Notes: generated by a model from the sequence alone, not told the origin. Positions 1 through 6,338 are shown, counted from the stretch's first letter. The stretch: DNA of 11,022 nt from an uncultured Clostridia bacterium (GCA_947177005.1 CAMWSZ010000051.1:1-11022); one strand, 5' to 3'. A program made the numbers and translations.

Positions 1-353
1 ATGGCGTCGTAGCGCATGGGGCCGGTGAGGTCGTACTCCTCGCAGTGCCAGACGTCGGCCACGCGAATGGTTTTGTTGTCCAGCAGCGCCAGAGCGCATA
101 CGCTCTCCCGGTTCAGGGCGACGGGAGGCAGGCCGCAGTCGGAACCGTCGCCGCCGGAATAGGTGTTCATGGTGTTGTTGCGCATGATTTTGAAGCTGAG
201 CGCATTGTTCTCCAGCAGGTACAGGGTGCCTGCGTCGCAGTTGGACAGCTCCATAACGCACAGCAGGATGCGTTCCAGCAGGCGGTTATAATTTCTCTCC
301 GCGGAGAGGGATACCCCCACCTCCAAAAACATTCTAAATTTTTCTTCTCTCAT
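1..353 (-). CDS. GAF-domain protein, N-terminal part (probable GAF/HD-GYP phosphodiesterase), cut by window edge
   Basis: About 117 residues are visible, starting MREEKFRMFLEVGVSLSAE; the rest lies left of position 1. The fragment reads as a GAF sensor domain: an N-terminal helix, then DAGTLYLLE, ALSFKIMRNNTM, a GG-containing loop, LPPVALNRESVCA and a GPMRYDA segment. I know this pattern from clostridial and proteobacterial proteins in which a GAF domain precedes an HD-GYP domain that degrades cyclic-di-GMP. The HD-GYP part is not in the window, so the enzyme activity is an inference. The start is supported by a GGAGG seven bases upstream, inside the end of the MBL-fold gene. The start codon overlaps that gene's stop as ATGA, which suggests translational coupling. 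Other C-terminal effectors (GGDEF, SpoIIE, histidine kinase) cannot be excluded. Confidence 0.82.
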   Translation of the reverse strand, partial: MREEKFRMFLEVGVSLSAERNYNRLLERILLCVMELSNCDAGTLYLLENNALSFKIMRNNTMNTYSGGDGSDCGLPPVALNRESVCALALLDNKTIRVADVWHCEEYDLTGPMRYDA

Positions 354-1159
354 AGACGTACCTCCATATTTTCACGGGCAAAACGGATTCCCGGTCCCTG
401 TGCCAGCAGCTCCTGTTCCCGCAGAAAACCGTCTGTATAATTTTGGTTGTAGTGGGTCATCAGCATCAGCCGGACGTTGGCGTCCCGCTGCACCGCCGCG
501 CCCTGTTCCCAGGACGAATGTCCCCAGCCGGGATGCAGGGCCAGGTCCTGCGCGGTGAAATTGGCGTCCCAGACCACCGCGTCCGCGTCCCGGCAGAACT
601 CCACCAGCCGGGGCCGCAGTTCCTCTGTCAGCTCGCAGTCCAGGGTGTAGACCACGCGCTTTTCCGCCGATTCCAGACGGTAGAGCAGGCTCAGATTTGG
701 GTGGTTGCTGCGCATGGTGCGCACGGCCAGTCCGCCGGGGAGCGGCAGGGTCTGTTCCGGCCCGATCTCGTGGAAGGTGACGGCGGCGGCGAAACCGGCA
801 AAGCCTACCGGCCAGTAGGGGGGGCCGATGAGGACTTCAAGCTGCTGCCGGAAGGAACTACCGTCTCTGGCCTCGCCGTAGAGATGAATTTCCGCGTCGG
901 GATTGTGGAGCTGGGAGAAGACGAACAGGCCCATTAAATGGTCAATATGTACGTGGCTGAGGAAGAGATGTATGGGCCGGCCTGTGCGCAGGCGGCGGCT
1001 GAGGGCAGCCAGGCCGCTTCCGGCGTCGAACACCACGAGCGCCTCTCCGCAGTCCACCGAAATGCAGGCGGTATTTCCTCCAAACTCCAAAAAATCCCGG
1101 GACGGAGCGGGCATTGAACCCCGCACACCCCATACGTTAATGATCCAGTCCTGCATCAT
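350..1159 (-). CDS. MBL-fold metallo-hydrolase (COG1235/PhnP-like)
   Basis: A 269-residue soluble protein of the metallo-beta-lactamase fold. It opens with the WGVRGSMPAP and FGGNTACISV segments typical of this branch, then VVFDAGSGL. The metal-binding motif HVHIDH lies at residues 69-74. Further candidate ligands are H153 (SNHP), D174 (YTLDCE), H214 (GWGHSSWEQ) and H236 (MTHYN). The family hydrolyses phosphodiester or similar bonds using two metal ions; the substrate here is unknown. Related proteins often sit beside or are fused to signalling domains. That fits the GAF gene, whose start overlaps this stop by 4 bases. Two ATG codons are adjacent (1159 and 1156). AAGGAGG at 1165-1171 is 5 bases from the first and 8 from the second, so the second may be the true start. 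The ligand segment near H236 reads THYNQ where many relatives, as I recall them, have HHDP. Confidence 0.88.
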   Translation of the reverse strand: MMQDWIINVWGVRGSMPAPSRDFLEFGGNTACISVDCGEALVVFDAGSGLAALSRRLRTGRPIHLFLSHVHIDHLMGLFVFSQLHNPDAEIHLYGEARDGSSFRQQLEVLIGPPYWPVGFAGFAAAVTFHEIGPEQTLPLPGGLAVRTMRSNHPNLSLLYRLESAEKRVVYTLDCELTEELRPRLVEFCRDADAVVWDANFTAQDLALHPGWGHSSWEQGAAVQRDANVRLMLMTHYNQNYTDGFLREQELLAQGPGIRFARENMEVRL

Positions 1160-1176
1160 CGCATCCTCCTTATGTT

Positions 1177-1212
1177 CTTACCGTCTCCGGCATACAGGAC
1201 GCCTGTGGTAAG
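1177..1212 (-). promoter_or_regulatory. Foldable 5' leader of the MBL/GAF operon
   Basis: Read on the minus strand, CTTACC (1207-1212) can pair with GGTAAG (1177-1182). Directly inside it, ACAGG (1202-1206) pairs with CCTGT (1194-1198) around a 3-base loop. An alternative small hairpin, CCG-GAGA-CGG, would use two bases of the outer stem. The structure begins a few bases after the expected transcription start and ends just before the AAGGAGG. It could stabilise the message or modulate translation. It does not match any riboswitch consensus I know. Confidence 0.4.
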
Positions 1213-1223
1213 CATATTTTAAT

Positions 1224-1252
1224 ATTATAAGCGCACTCCAAATAAAAAGCAA
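1224..1252 (-). promoter_or_regulatory. Sigma-A promoter of the MBL/GAF operon
   Basis: On the minus strand there is a perfect TATAAT -10 box (1224-1229) and TTGCTT as -35 (1247-1252), exactly 17 bases apart. The expected start of transcription is near 1215-1217, leaving a leader of about 57 bases before the MBL-fold gene. Confidence 0.75.
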
Positions 1253-1326
1253 GAATTTCCCAGAAAAAATGAGTTTTTCTTTTCGTACCAACTGCGGCTG
1301 AGCGTTCCGTTCATTTGGGGTACAGT

Positions 1327-1366
1327 AAAAAACGCGCCGCTGTCCTTTTCCGACAGAGGCGCGTTT
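1327..1366 (-). terminator. Intrinsic terminator closing the DUF512-der-plsY-gpsA operon
   Basis: A GC-rich hairpin lies 6 bases after the stop of the 43-residue peptide gene. The outer stem is 9 bp (1330-1338 with 1358-1366). After one mismatch come five more pairs (1340-1344 with 1352-1356) around a 7-base loop. On the minus strand it runs into a T tract at 1327-1332. No similar terminator is seen between gpsA and the small gene, so this is probably the end of the whole operon. Confidence 0.85.
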
Positions 1367-1372
1367 CCTTTC

Positions 1373-1504
1373 TTACCGCCAGCCTTCGCGGCGTTTGCTC
1401 AGGTCCAGGCAGGCCAGAACCAGGTTGGCGACCGCCAGCCCGGCAGTAACCACGGTGAACGCAGACAGGACGATCATGGTGATAATACGCGCATTTTTCA
1501 ACAT
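1373..1504 (-). CDS. Small single-span membrane peptide, 43 residues, unknown function
   Basis: I do not recognise this gene. It begins MLKNARIITMIVLSAF and ends CLDLSKRREGWR. A basic N-terminus (K3, R6) is followed by about 26 hydrophobic residues (about 7-32), enough for one membrane segment, and then a basic tail (KRR). It has an excellent AAGGAGG (1514-1520) 9 bases before the ATG and a strong terminator right after the TAA, so it has the layout of a real translated gene. It lies 96 bases downstream of gpsA and has no clear promoter of its own, so it is probably the last gene of that operon. The topology is uncertain because both ends are basic. Possible roles include a regulator of a membrane enzyme or a small structural membrane peptide; neither is shown by the sequence. 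Confidence 0.65.
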   Translation of the reverse strand: MLKNARIITMIVLSAFTVVTAGLAVANLVLACLDLSKRREGWR

Positions 1505-1539
1505 TTTTGAGTTCCTCCTTTAATAAATATTTCCAATTC

Positions 1540-1577
1540 TTTTTTGTGTTCATGGCAAGAGGCGTGAACACAAGAAA
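1540..1577 (-). repeat. Inverted repeat between gpsA and the small membrane gene
   Basis: TTGTGTTCA (1544-1552) and TGAACACAA (1565-1573) are perfect 9-base arms around a 12-base spacer. After a G/T position the match extends by about three A/T pairs. On neither strand is the hairpin followed by a T tract, so it is not a standard terminator. It lies in the 96-base gap after gpsA. It may be an mRNA processing or stability element, or a protein-binding dyad. Confidence 0.5.
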
Positions 1578-1600
1578 AATCAGCTCTTATTGATCAATTC

Positions 1601-2602
1601 TTATATCCAGCTCTCATCTGCCTCGTGCTTTTTTCCCCGATTCATCAGCCGTTCCACCACGCTGGTTACCGGCTGTCCCTCGTACAGCACCTCATAGGCG
1701 GACTGACAGACCGGCATCTCCACATGCGCCTTTTCCGCAAGCTGGTGCGCACTGTAGGCGGCAAAATAACCCTCTACCACCGCGCCGGTTTCGGCAATGG
1801 CCTCCTGTACCGGCTTGCCCTGTCCGATCAGAATACCGCAGCGGCGGTTGCGGGAGTGCATGGACGTGCAGGTCACGATCAAATCGCCCATGCCGGACAG
1901 TCCTGCAAACGTCTCCTTGCGTCCGCCCATTGCCAGTCCCAGACGGGCCATTTCCGTCATGCCGCGGGTCATGAGCAGCGCTTTGGTGTTATCGCCCAAG
2001 CCCATGCCGTCGCTGATGCCGCAGCACAGCGCCAGCACATTTTTCAGCGCCGCGCCCAGCTCTACACCTATAATATCACTGTTGGTATACACCCGGAAGT
2101 GTGAATTCATAAACGCATCCTGTACGGCCTGCGCTGCCGTCAAGTCCCGTGACGCCGCCACGCAGCCGGTAGGCACCCGGCGTCCCACCTCCTCCGCGTG
2201 GGAGGGTCCCGACAGAACGACAATCCGATTTTTCCCGTCCGTTTCCTGCGCAATGATCTGGCTGAGACACAGCGCGGTGTCCTTTTCGATGCCCTTTGCT
2301 ACAGAAACAATAATGGTATCCGGATTCAGCAGGGGTGCGGCCCGGCGCGCCGTCTCGCGTACCGCAAAGGAGGGGACTGCCATGACTGTCAGTTCACTTT
2401 CGCCCGCCGCCTCCAGACTGCCGGTGATTTGCAGCGCGTCCGGCAGCGCGACGCCCTTCAGCAGAGGATTTTCCCGCTGTTCCCGCAGCTGCACGGCCTG
2501 CTCCTCCCGGTGGGTCCAGAGCGTTACATCGTGACCGTTGTCCAGCAGCAGCAATGCCAGAGCAGTCCCCCAACCGCCGCCGCCTAATACAGTGGTTTTC
2601 AT
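1601..2602 (-). CDS. gpsA: NAD(P)-dependent glycerol-3-phosphate dehydrogenase
   Basis: A 333-residue cytoplasmic enzyme that reduces dihydroxyacetone phosphate to sn-glycerol-3-phosphate, the backbone for phospholipids. The N-terminal Rossmann motif GGGGWGTA is at residues 7-14. Family landmarks follow in order: SVAKGIE (100-106), SGPSHAEEV (131-139), ALKNV with the expected catalytic lysine K187, NTKALLMTRG (205-214), GLSGMGDLIVTCTS (234-247) and SRNRRCG (250-256). The length is normal. AGGAGG (2612-2617) is 9 bases upstream and overlaps the plsY stop codon, so translation of the two is probably linked. Its product is the acceptor for the acyltransferase encoded just upstream by plsY. No defect is visible. 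Confidence 0.97.
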   Translation of the reverse strand: MKTTVLGGGGWGTALALLLLDNGHDVTLWTHREEQAVQLREQRENPLLKGVALPDALQITGSLEAAGESELTVMAVPSFAVRETARRAAPLLNPDTIIVSVAKGIEKDTALCLSQIIAQETDGKNRIVVLSGPSHAEEVGRRVPTGCVAASRDLTAAQAVQDAFMNSHFRVYTNSDIIGVELGAALKNVLALCCGISDGMGLGDNTKALLMTRGMTEMARLGLAMGGRKETFAGLSGMGDLIVTCTSMHSRNRRCGILIGQGKPVQEAIAETGAVVEGYFAAYSAHQLAEKAHVEMPVCQSAYEVLYEGQPVTSVVERLMNRGKKHEADESWI

Positions 2603-2615
2603 GTTGCAAAGCCTC

Positions 2616-3278
2616 CTAGTTTTTCTTGTGCAGTTTGTTTTCCGTACCGGTCAGGAGCCTGTGGATATTGCCCCGGTGCATCCAGAGGGCCAGAGCGCTG
2701 CTGACGGCCGCCAGAAGCAGCGTCTCCCAATAGGGATTGATAAACCAGCTCGCAACGGGAAAGCTGGCGGCCGCCACGCAGGAACCCAGCGACACATATC
2801 TGGTCAGCAGCACGCAGAGCAGAAAAGCGGCGAACATGACCAGTCCGGCCCGCCAGTCAACCAGCAGGGCCAGCGTCCAGCCGGACAGAATCCCCTTGCC
2901 GCCCTTGAACCCAAACATACAGGGAAATACATGCCCCAGCAGGCAGAACAGTCCCGCCCAATATTTTGCAAAGATCCCGCCGTTGGGGATTGTCCTCATA
3001 AGCAGTACGCCAACCGCTACGGCAGCCACCATTTTCAGCATATCGGTGAGGATCACCACCAGCGTCAGCGGTCCGCCGAAGGTGCGGTAAAAATTGGTAA
3101 GGCCGGCATTGCCGCTGCCGTGACTGCGCACATCGTCCCGCAGGATGTATTTCGATACGATGACCGCGCCGTTGAAGCAGCCGCAGAAGTAGGCGGCGGC
3201 AGCGGCCAGCAGCGCGGGGAGCCAGAAATCAAGTCCCCACTCTGTCATCACATACCATAAACTGACTGATTGATCCAT
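2616..3278 (-). CDS. plsY: Acyl-phosphate:glycerol-3-phosphate acyltransferase PlsY
   Basis: A 220-residue integral membrane enzyme that moves an acyl group from acyl-phosphate to glycerol-3-phosphate, making lysophosphatidic acid. The three conserved family motifs are present: SGNAGLTN (55-62) with R65, GHVFPCMFGFKGGKG (115-129), and YVSLGS (161-166), plus HRGNIHRLLTGTE (201-213). Several hydrophobic spans separate them (about 18-34, 70-94, 105-120, 135-160, 164-198). The N-terminus is about 15 residues longer than many PlsY proteins. The upstream start is kept because AAGGAGG (3287-3293) lies 8 bases before it, inside the last codons of der. The gap to der is only 3 bases, so the two are surely cotranscribed. 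Confidence 0.96.
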   Translation of the reverse strand: MDQSVSLWYVMTEWGLDFWLPALLAAAAAYFCGCFNGAVIVSKYILRDDVRSHGSGNAGLTNFYRTFGGPLTLVVILTDMLKMVAAVAVGVLLMRTIPNGGIFAKYWAGLFCLLGHVFPCMFGFKGGKGILSGWTLALLVDWRAGLVMFAAFLLCVLLTRYVSLGSCVAAASFPVASWFINPYWETLLLAAVSSALALWMHRGNIHRLLTGTENKLHKKN

Positions 3279-3281
3279 TGT

Positions 3282-4610
3282 CTACTCCTCCTTGTCTCCC
3301 TTTTGACGAATGGTCATTTTAATGGGCGTACCCTCCAGACCGAACACACTGCGAATCTGATTTTCCAGATACCGCTGGTAGGAGAAATGGAACAACCGGG
3401 CGTCGTTGCAGAAGCAGATGAAATGGGGCGGCTTCACGCCCGCCTGGGTCATGTAATAGATTTTCAGGCGGCGGCCCTTGTCGGTGGGGGGCTGGACACG
3501 GGTCTGGGCGTCGGCGAGGACGCTGTTGAGCATCCCGGTGGTGATACGGGTAGCGGCCTGATTGTTGACGTACTGAATCAGCTCAAAAAGGCGGTCTACG
3601 CGCTGGCCCGTGGCGGCGGAGATGAAGAGAATGGGCGCGTAGGTCATGTAACCCAGATCACGGCGGATATCCTCCCGCATACGGTCCATGGTTTTGCCGT
3701 CCTTTTCGATGAGGTCCCACTTGTTGACCACAATCACACTGGCTTTCCCGGCCTCATGGGCCAGTCCGGCAACCTTTGTGTCCTGCTCGGTGACGCCCTC
3801 CTGGGCGTCGATGAGAATGAGGCACACGTCGGCCCGCTCAATAGCCATTTGCGCCCGCAGGACGCTGTAACGCTCAATGCTCTCGTCCACTTTGGATTTT
3901 TTGCGCATACCGGCAGTGTCAATAAAGACATATTTTCCGGTTTCGTTCTCAAAACTGGAGTCAATAGCGTCCCGGGTGGTTCCGGCGGTATCGCTGACAA
4001 TCGTCCGCTGTTCACCCAGAATACGGTTGGTCAGGGAGGACTTACCCACGTTGGGCTTTCCGATAATGGCAACCTGAATCCGGCTGTCATCCTCCTCCTC
4101 ACCGGTTTCGGGCGGGAAACAGGCAACGCAGGCGTCCAGCAGATCGCCGGTGCCGTGGCCATGCACGGCGGAGACGGCAATGGGGTCACCCATACCCAAG
4201 TTATAAAATTCGTAGAAATCCGGGTCCACGGTGCCAACGGAGTCCATTTTATTGACCGCTAAGATAATCGGTTTTCCGCTGCGCAGGAGCATAGCGGCTA
4301 CCTCCTGGTCGGAGGCGGTGAGGCCGGTGCGGACGTCGGTGAGAAAGACAATCACGTCCGCGTGGCTGACGGCAATCCCGGCCTGTTCGCGCATAAAAGT
4401 AAGGATTTCACTGTCGGTGCGGGGCTCGATGCCGCCGGTATCAATGAGGGTAAATTTCCGGCCGTTCCAGTCGGTTTCCCCGTAAATCCTGTCCCGGGTG
4501 ACGCCCGGGGTATCCTCAACGATAGAGATGCGCTTCCCAATCAGCTTATTAAAAAGGGCAGATTTTCCCACGTTTGGCCTGCCCACGATTGCGACAATCG
4601 GTTTTGACAT
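3282..4610 (-). CDS. der: Ribosome-assembly GTPase Der (EngA)
   Basis: A 442-residue tandem GTPase needed for maturation of the large ribosomal subunit. The first G domain has GRPNVGKS (10-17), DTPGVTRD (33-40), DTGG (57-60) and NKMD (120-123). An acidic linker (about 167-176) leads to the second G domain with GKPNVGKS (184-191), DTAGTTRD (207-214), DTAG (231-234) and NKWD (296-299). A KH-like C-terminal domain follows (about 355-436), with the YMTQAGVKPPHF segment. Length and order match the family. The ribosome binding site is modest: AAAGGA about 10 bases upstream. The gene starts 33 bases after the DUF512 gene and is followed 3 bases later by plsY, placing ribosome assembly and lipid synthesis in one operon. 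Confidence 0.97.
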   Translation of the reverse strand: MSKPIVAIVGRPNVGKSALFNKLIGKRISIVEDTPGVTRDRIYGETDWNGRKFTLIDTGGIEPRTDSEILTFMREQAGIAVSHADVIVFLTDVRTGLTASDQEVAAMLLRSGKPIILAVNKMDSVGTVDPDFYEFYNLGMGDPIAVSAVHGHGTGDLLDACVACFPPETGEEEDDSRIQVAIIGKPNVGKSSLTNRILGEQRTIVSDTAGTTRDAIDSSFENETGKYVFIDTAGMRKKSKVDESIERYSVLRAQMAIERADVCLILIDAQEGVTEQDTKVAGLAHEAGKASVIVVNKWDLIEKDGKTMDRMREDIRRDLGYMTYAPILFISAATGQRVDRLFELIQYVNNQAATRITTGMLNSVLADAQTRVQPPTDKGRRLKIYYMTQAGVKPPHFICFCNDARLFHFSYQRYLENQIRSVFGLEGTPIKMTIRQKGDKEE

Positions 4611-4643
4611 AATCCTAAAAATCCTTTCTCTTCCATTGGGGGG

Positions 4644-5942
4644 CTATTTTCTCTCCAGCACAGCGTCCAGCAGATCGAAACCGTCCTGCTCCACCACTGT
4701 AACCGGAATATGCAGCGCGTTTTCAATGTCACTGACCCGCAGGTCATCCAGAAACACATCCCCGCCGTGGCGCAGCATGTTGATTGGAATGAGAAGTCTC
4801 TGCCCCAGATCACGGCCTGTCAGCTGGCGGATCAAATCCTGCCCGGTAATTAAACCGGCCACGTCTATGGTATGCCCAAAAAAATCGTTTTCAATGGAGA
4901 TGACCTGGCCCTGGATTCCCAGCTTTGCCTCCGCTTTCCGGATCAATTCCTGCAAAAACGGCCCCGCGCTGACGCCGGTAGCAATGGTAAACCGGGACGC
5001 TTCCGCCGTTTCATCCTCCAGCCGCAGGCCCGCCTCAAATTCCGAGATCAGGCTCCGCAGCATCCCGACGCCGTTTTCGATCTGCACATATTCCTCATAG
5101 TATTCCTCCTCCGGGAGGGGGCGTCCGGCACGGATATAGAGTTCGTCGGAACAGAAGAAAAGACGGGAGCCGTATTTTTCCAGACAGAGCTTTCCGAACG
5201 TGTCCACCTGGTCGATGACCGCATTGGCACAGGCTTGATCCACCGGGCGCAGCTTGGGCAGCTTTTCCCGGAACTGCGTCAGCCCTACCGGCACGACAGA
5301 GCAGCTTGCAAAGCCCCACCCGGCCATATCCTCCATTGTGCGCTGGAGCTGTTCGCCGTCGTTGTACCCCGGACAGAGCACGATTTGTCCGTTCATGGCG
5401 ATCCCGGCCTCCGCAAAGGCCCGCATATAAGCCAGACTGTCCGCCCCTGCCTTGTTTCCCAGAAGGACAGAGCGTATTTTGGGGTCCGTGGCATGGACCG
5501 ATACGTTAATGGGACTGATGCGCAGGTCAATGATCCGCTGCGCTTCCCGCTGGGAGAGATTGGTCAATGTGATGTAATTGCCCATAAGAAAACTGAGACG
5601 GGCATCGTCGTCCTTGAAATACAGCGTGTCCCGGCAGCCCGGGGCCATTTGGTCCACAAAGCAGAACAGGCAGTGGTTGCTGCATGGACGGGGCTTGTCC
5701 ATTAAATAGGTGTCGAAATTAAGCCCTAAGTCCTCCGCTTCCTCCTTTTTTACCCGGACGCGGCGCTGTATACCGTCCGGATTTTCCAGGACCAGCTCCG
5801 GGTCCGGGTCATAGCCGAAAAAACGGTAGTCCAGAACATCCGCCACCGGATGCCCGTTAATGGAAATCAGTTTTTCTCCTGTGCGCACCCCCGCCTGCGA
5901 GGCCGGGGAACACCGGTCTATGCTCTCAATAACTGTACTCAT
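4644..5942 (-). CDS. DUF512 family protein (PDZ-like + radical SAM + DUF512)
   Basis: A 432-residue protein of the DUF512 family. The N-terminal PDZ-like segment (about 1-65) contains GVRTGEKLISINGHPV. A radical-SAM-like core follows, with cysteines C87, C91 and C94 in CSNHCLFC, the CxxxCxxC pattern that holds a 4Fe-4S cluster. After it come FVDQMAPGCRDTLYFKDDD and GNYITLTN, which I recognise from this family. The C-terminal DUF512 part (about 270-420) includes FTIATGVSAGPFL, ENDFFGHTIDVAGLITGQD and LRHGGDVFLDD. The reaction is unknown. It is commonly found just before der in Clostridia, as here, so a role linked to ribosome or translation-related modification is a guess from context. AGGAGG (5947-5952) is only 4 bases from the ATG, a short spacing. 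No other in-frame ATG is close by. Confidence 0.92.
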   Translation of the reverse strand: MSTVIESIDRCSPASQAGVRTGEKLISINGHPVADVLDYRFFGYDPDPELVLENPDGIQRRVRVKKEEAEDLGLNFDTYLMDKPRPCSNHCLFCFVDQMAPGCRDTLYFKDDDARLSFLMGNYITLTNLSQREAQRIIDLRISPINVSVHATDPKIRSVLLGNKAGADSLAYMRAFAEAGIAMNGQIVLCPGYNDGEQLQRTMEDMAGWGFASCSVVPVGLTQFREKLPKLRPVDQACANAVIDQVDTFGKLCLEKYGSRLFFCSDELYIRAGRPLPEEEYYEEYVQIENGVGMLRSLISEFEAGLRLEDETAEASRFTIATGVSAGPFLQELIRKAEAKLGIQGQVISIENDFFGHTIDVAGLITGQDLIRQLTGRDLGQRLLIPINMLRHGGDVFLDDLRVSDIENALHIPVTVVEQDGFDLLDAVLERK

Positions 5943-5977
5943 GCTTCCTCCTGCTTCCGTGAAAGACTCTTTGTTAG

Positions 5978-6006
5978 AGTATACTGTAAATGCTATTGGT
6001 TTTCAA
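5978..6006 (-). promoter_or_regulatory. Sigma-A promoter of the DUF512-der-plsY-gpsA operon
   Basis: On the minus strand TTGAAA (6001-6006) and TATACT (5978-5983) are separated by exactly 17 bases, each with one mismatch to consensus. Transcription should begin near 5970, giving a leader of only about 28 bases. No other promoter is evident between the tightly packed genes downstream. Confidence 0.75.
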
Positions 6007-6162
6007 TATAAATTTTCCCAAAGAACCGGTCGGGACAGGAATTATTTTGCGGAAATTTGCAGGAGAACGCCGGCTGGTTCCGTTGCAGGCCGCGGTTCCC
6101 CTTCCTATGAAGCAGGCAGCAAGCCGTTTTTTCCGTCATAGAGAAAATTCTCGTTTTTTCTC

Positions 6163-6193
6163 TTGACATTCCCGCAGGTGGAAGGAATACAAT
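6163..6193 (+). promoter_or_regulatory. Efflux operon promoter P1 (weaker candidate)
   Basis: A perfect TTGACA (6163-6168) is followed by TACAAT (6188-6193) after 19 bases, a longer spacer than usual. The dyad GAGAA-AA-TTCTC at 6141-6152 lies 10 bases upstream and could bind a regulator. Confidence 0.4.
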
Positions 6194-6215
6194 AGTGCTT
6201 GGAAATTTTAGGGGA

Positions 6216-6244
6216 TTGACAAGCAGCGCCGGATTCATAATAAT
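6216..6244 (+). promoter_or_regulatory. Efflux operon promoter P2
   Basis: A perfect TTGACA (6216-6221) and AATAAT (6239-6244, one mismatch) are separated by 17 bases. The predicted start is near 6251, giving a leader of about 150 bases to the adaptor gene. Confidence 0.55.
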
Positions 6245-6294
6245 ACAAGCATCATGTGTTTACGGAAAATTTACAGACCCTTCAAAAATCCTCC

Positions 6295-6323
6295 TTGACG
6301 AAAGCGGCCGCACAGCGTATAGT
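6295..6323 (+). promoter_or_regulatory. Efflux operon promoter P3 (closest to the gene)
   Basis: TTGACG (6295-6300) and TATAGT (6318-6323), each one mismatch from consensus, are 17 bases apart. The predicted start is near 6330, about 73 bases before the adaptor ATG. The -10 box abuts a TTAG-N8-CTAA dyad that could serve as an operator. Confidence 0.65.
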
Positions 6324-6338
6324 TAGCATACGTACTAA
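6323..6338. promoter_or_regulatory. Possible operator dyad over the P3 start site
   Basis: TTAG (6323-6326) and CTAA (6335-6338) form a dyad whose centre holds TACGTA, though the inner palindrome is shifted relative to the arms. It overlaps the last base of the P3 -10 box and the predicted start site. That is where a MarR- or TetR-type repressor would block transcription. No regulator gene lies in the window, and short dyads arise by chance, so this is tentative. Confidence 0.3.

Noticed and set aside
45..440. A 131-codon plus-strand frame at the left edge
   Set aside because: The minus strand encodes the GAF protein and the end of the MBL-fold protein here, with a fitting start, stop overlap and Shine-Dalgarno sequence.
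1177..1212. The MBL/GAF leader as a known cyclic-di-GMP or guanidine riboswitch
   Set aside because: It is too short and lacks the conserved core sequences of those classes.
1311..1571. An 86-codon minus-strand frame overlapping the 43-residue peptide gene
   Set aside because: It runs through the terminator hairpin and the Shine-Dalgarno sequence of the small gene, lacks a good start site of its own and has no membrane or domain signature.
1540..1577. The dyad after gpsA as an intrinsic terminator
   Set aside because: No T tract follows the hairpin on either strand; it is listed only as an inverted repeat.
3270..4262. A 330-codon plus-strand frame opposite der
   Set aside because: Fully antisense to der, whose two G domains are intact; the product has no recognisable motif.
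4872..5705. A 277-codon plus-strand frame opposite the DUF512 gene
   Set aside because: Antisense shadow of a gene with conserved cysteines and family motifs.
6115..6132. GGC-AGCAA-GCC followed by a T run as a plus-strand terminator
   Set aside because: The stem is only 3 bp and no plus-strand gene lies upstream to be terminated.
5993..6238. An 81-codon minus-strand frame in the divergent intergenic region
   Set aside because: No ribosome binding site or recognisable protein pattern, and it overlaps the -35 box of the DUF512 operon promoter and two of the plus-strand promoters.
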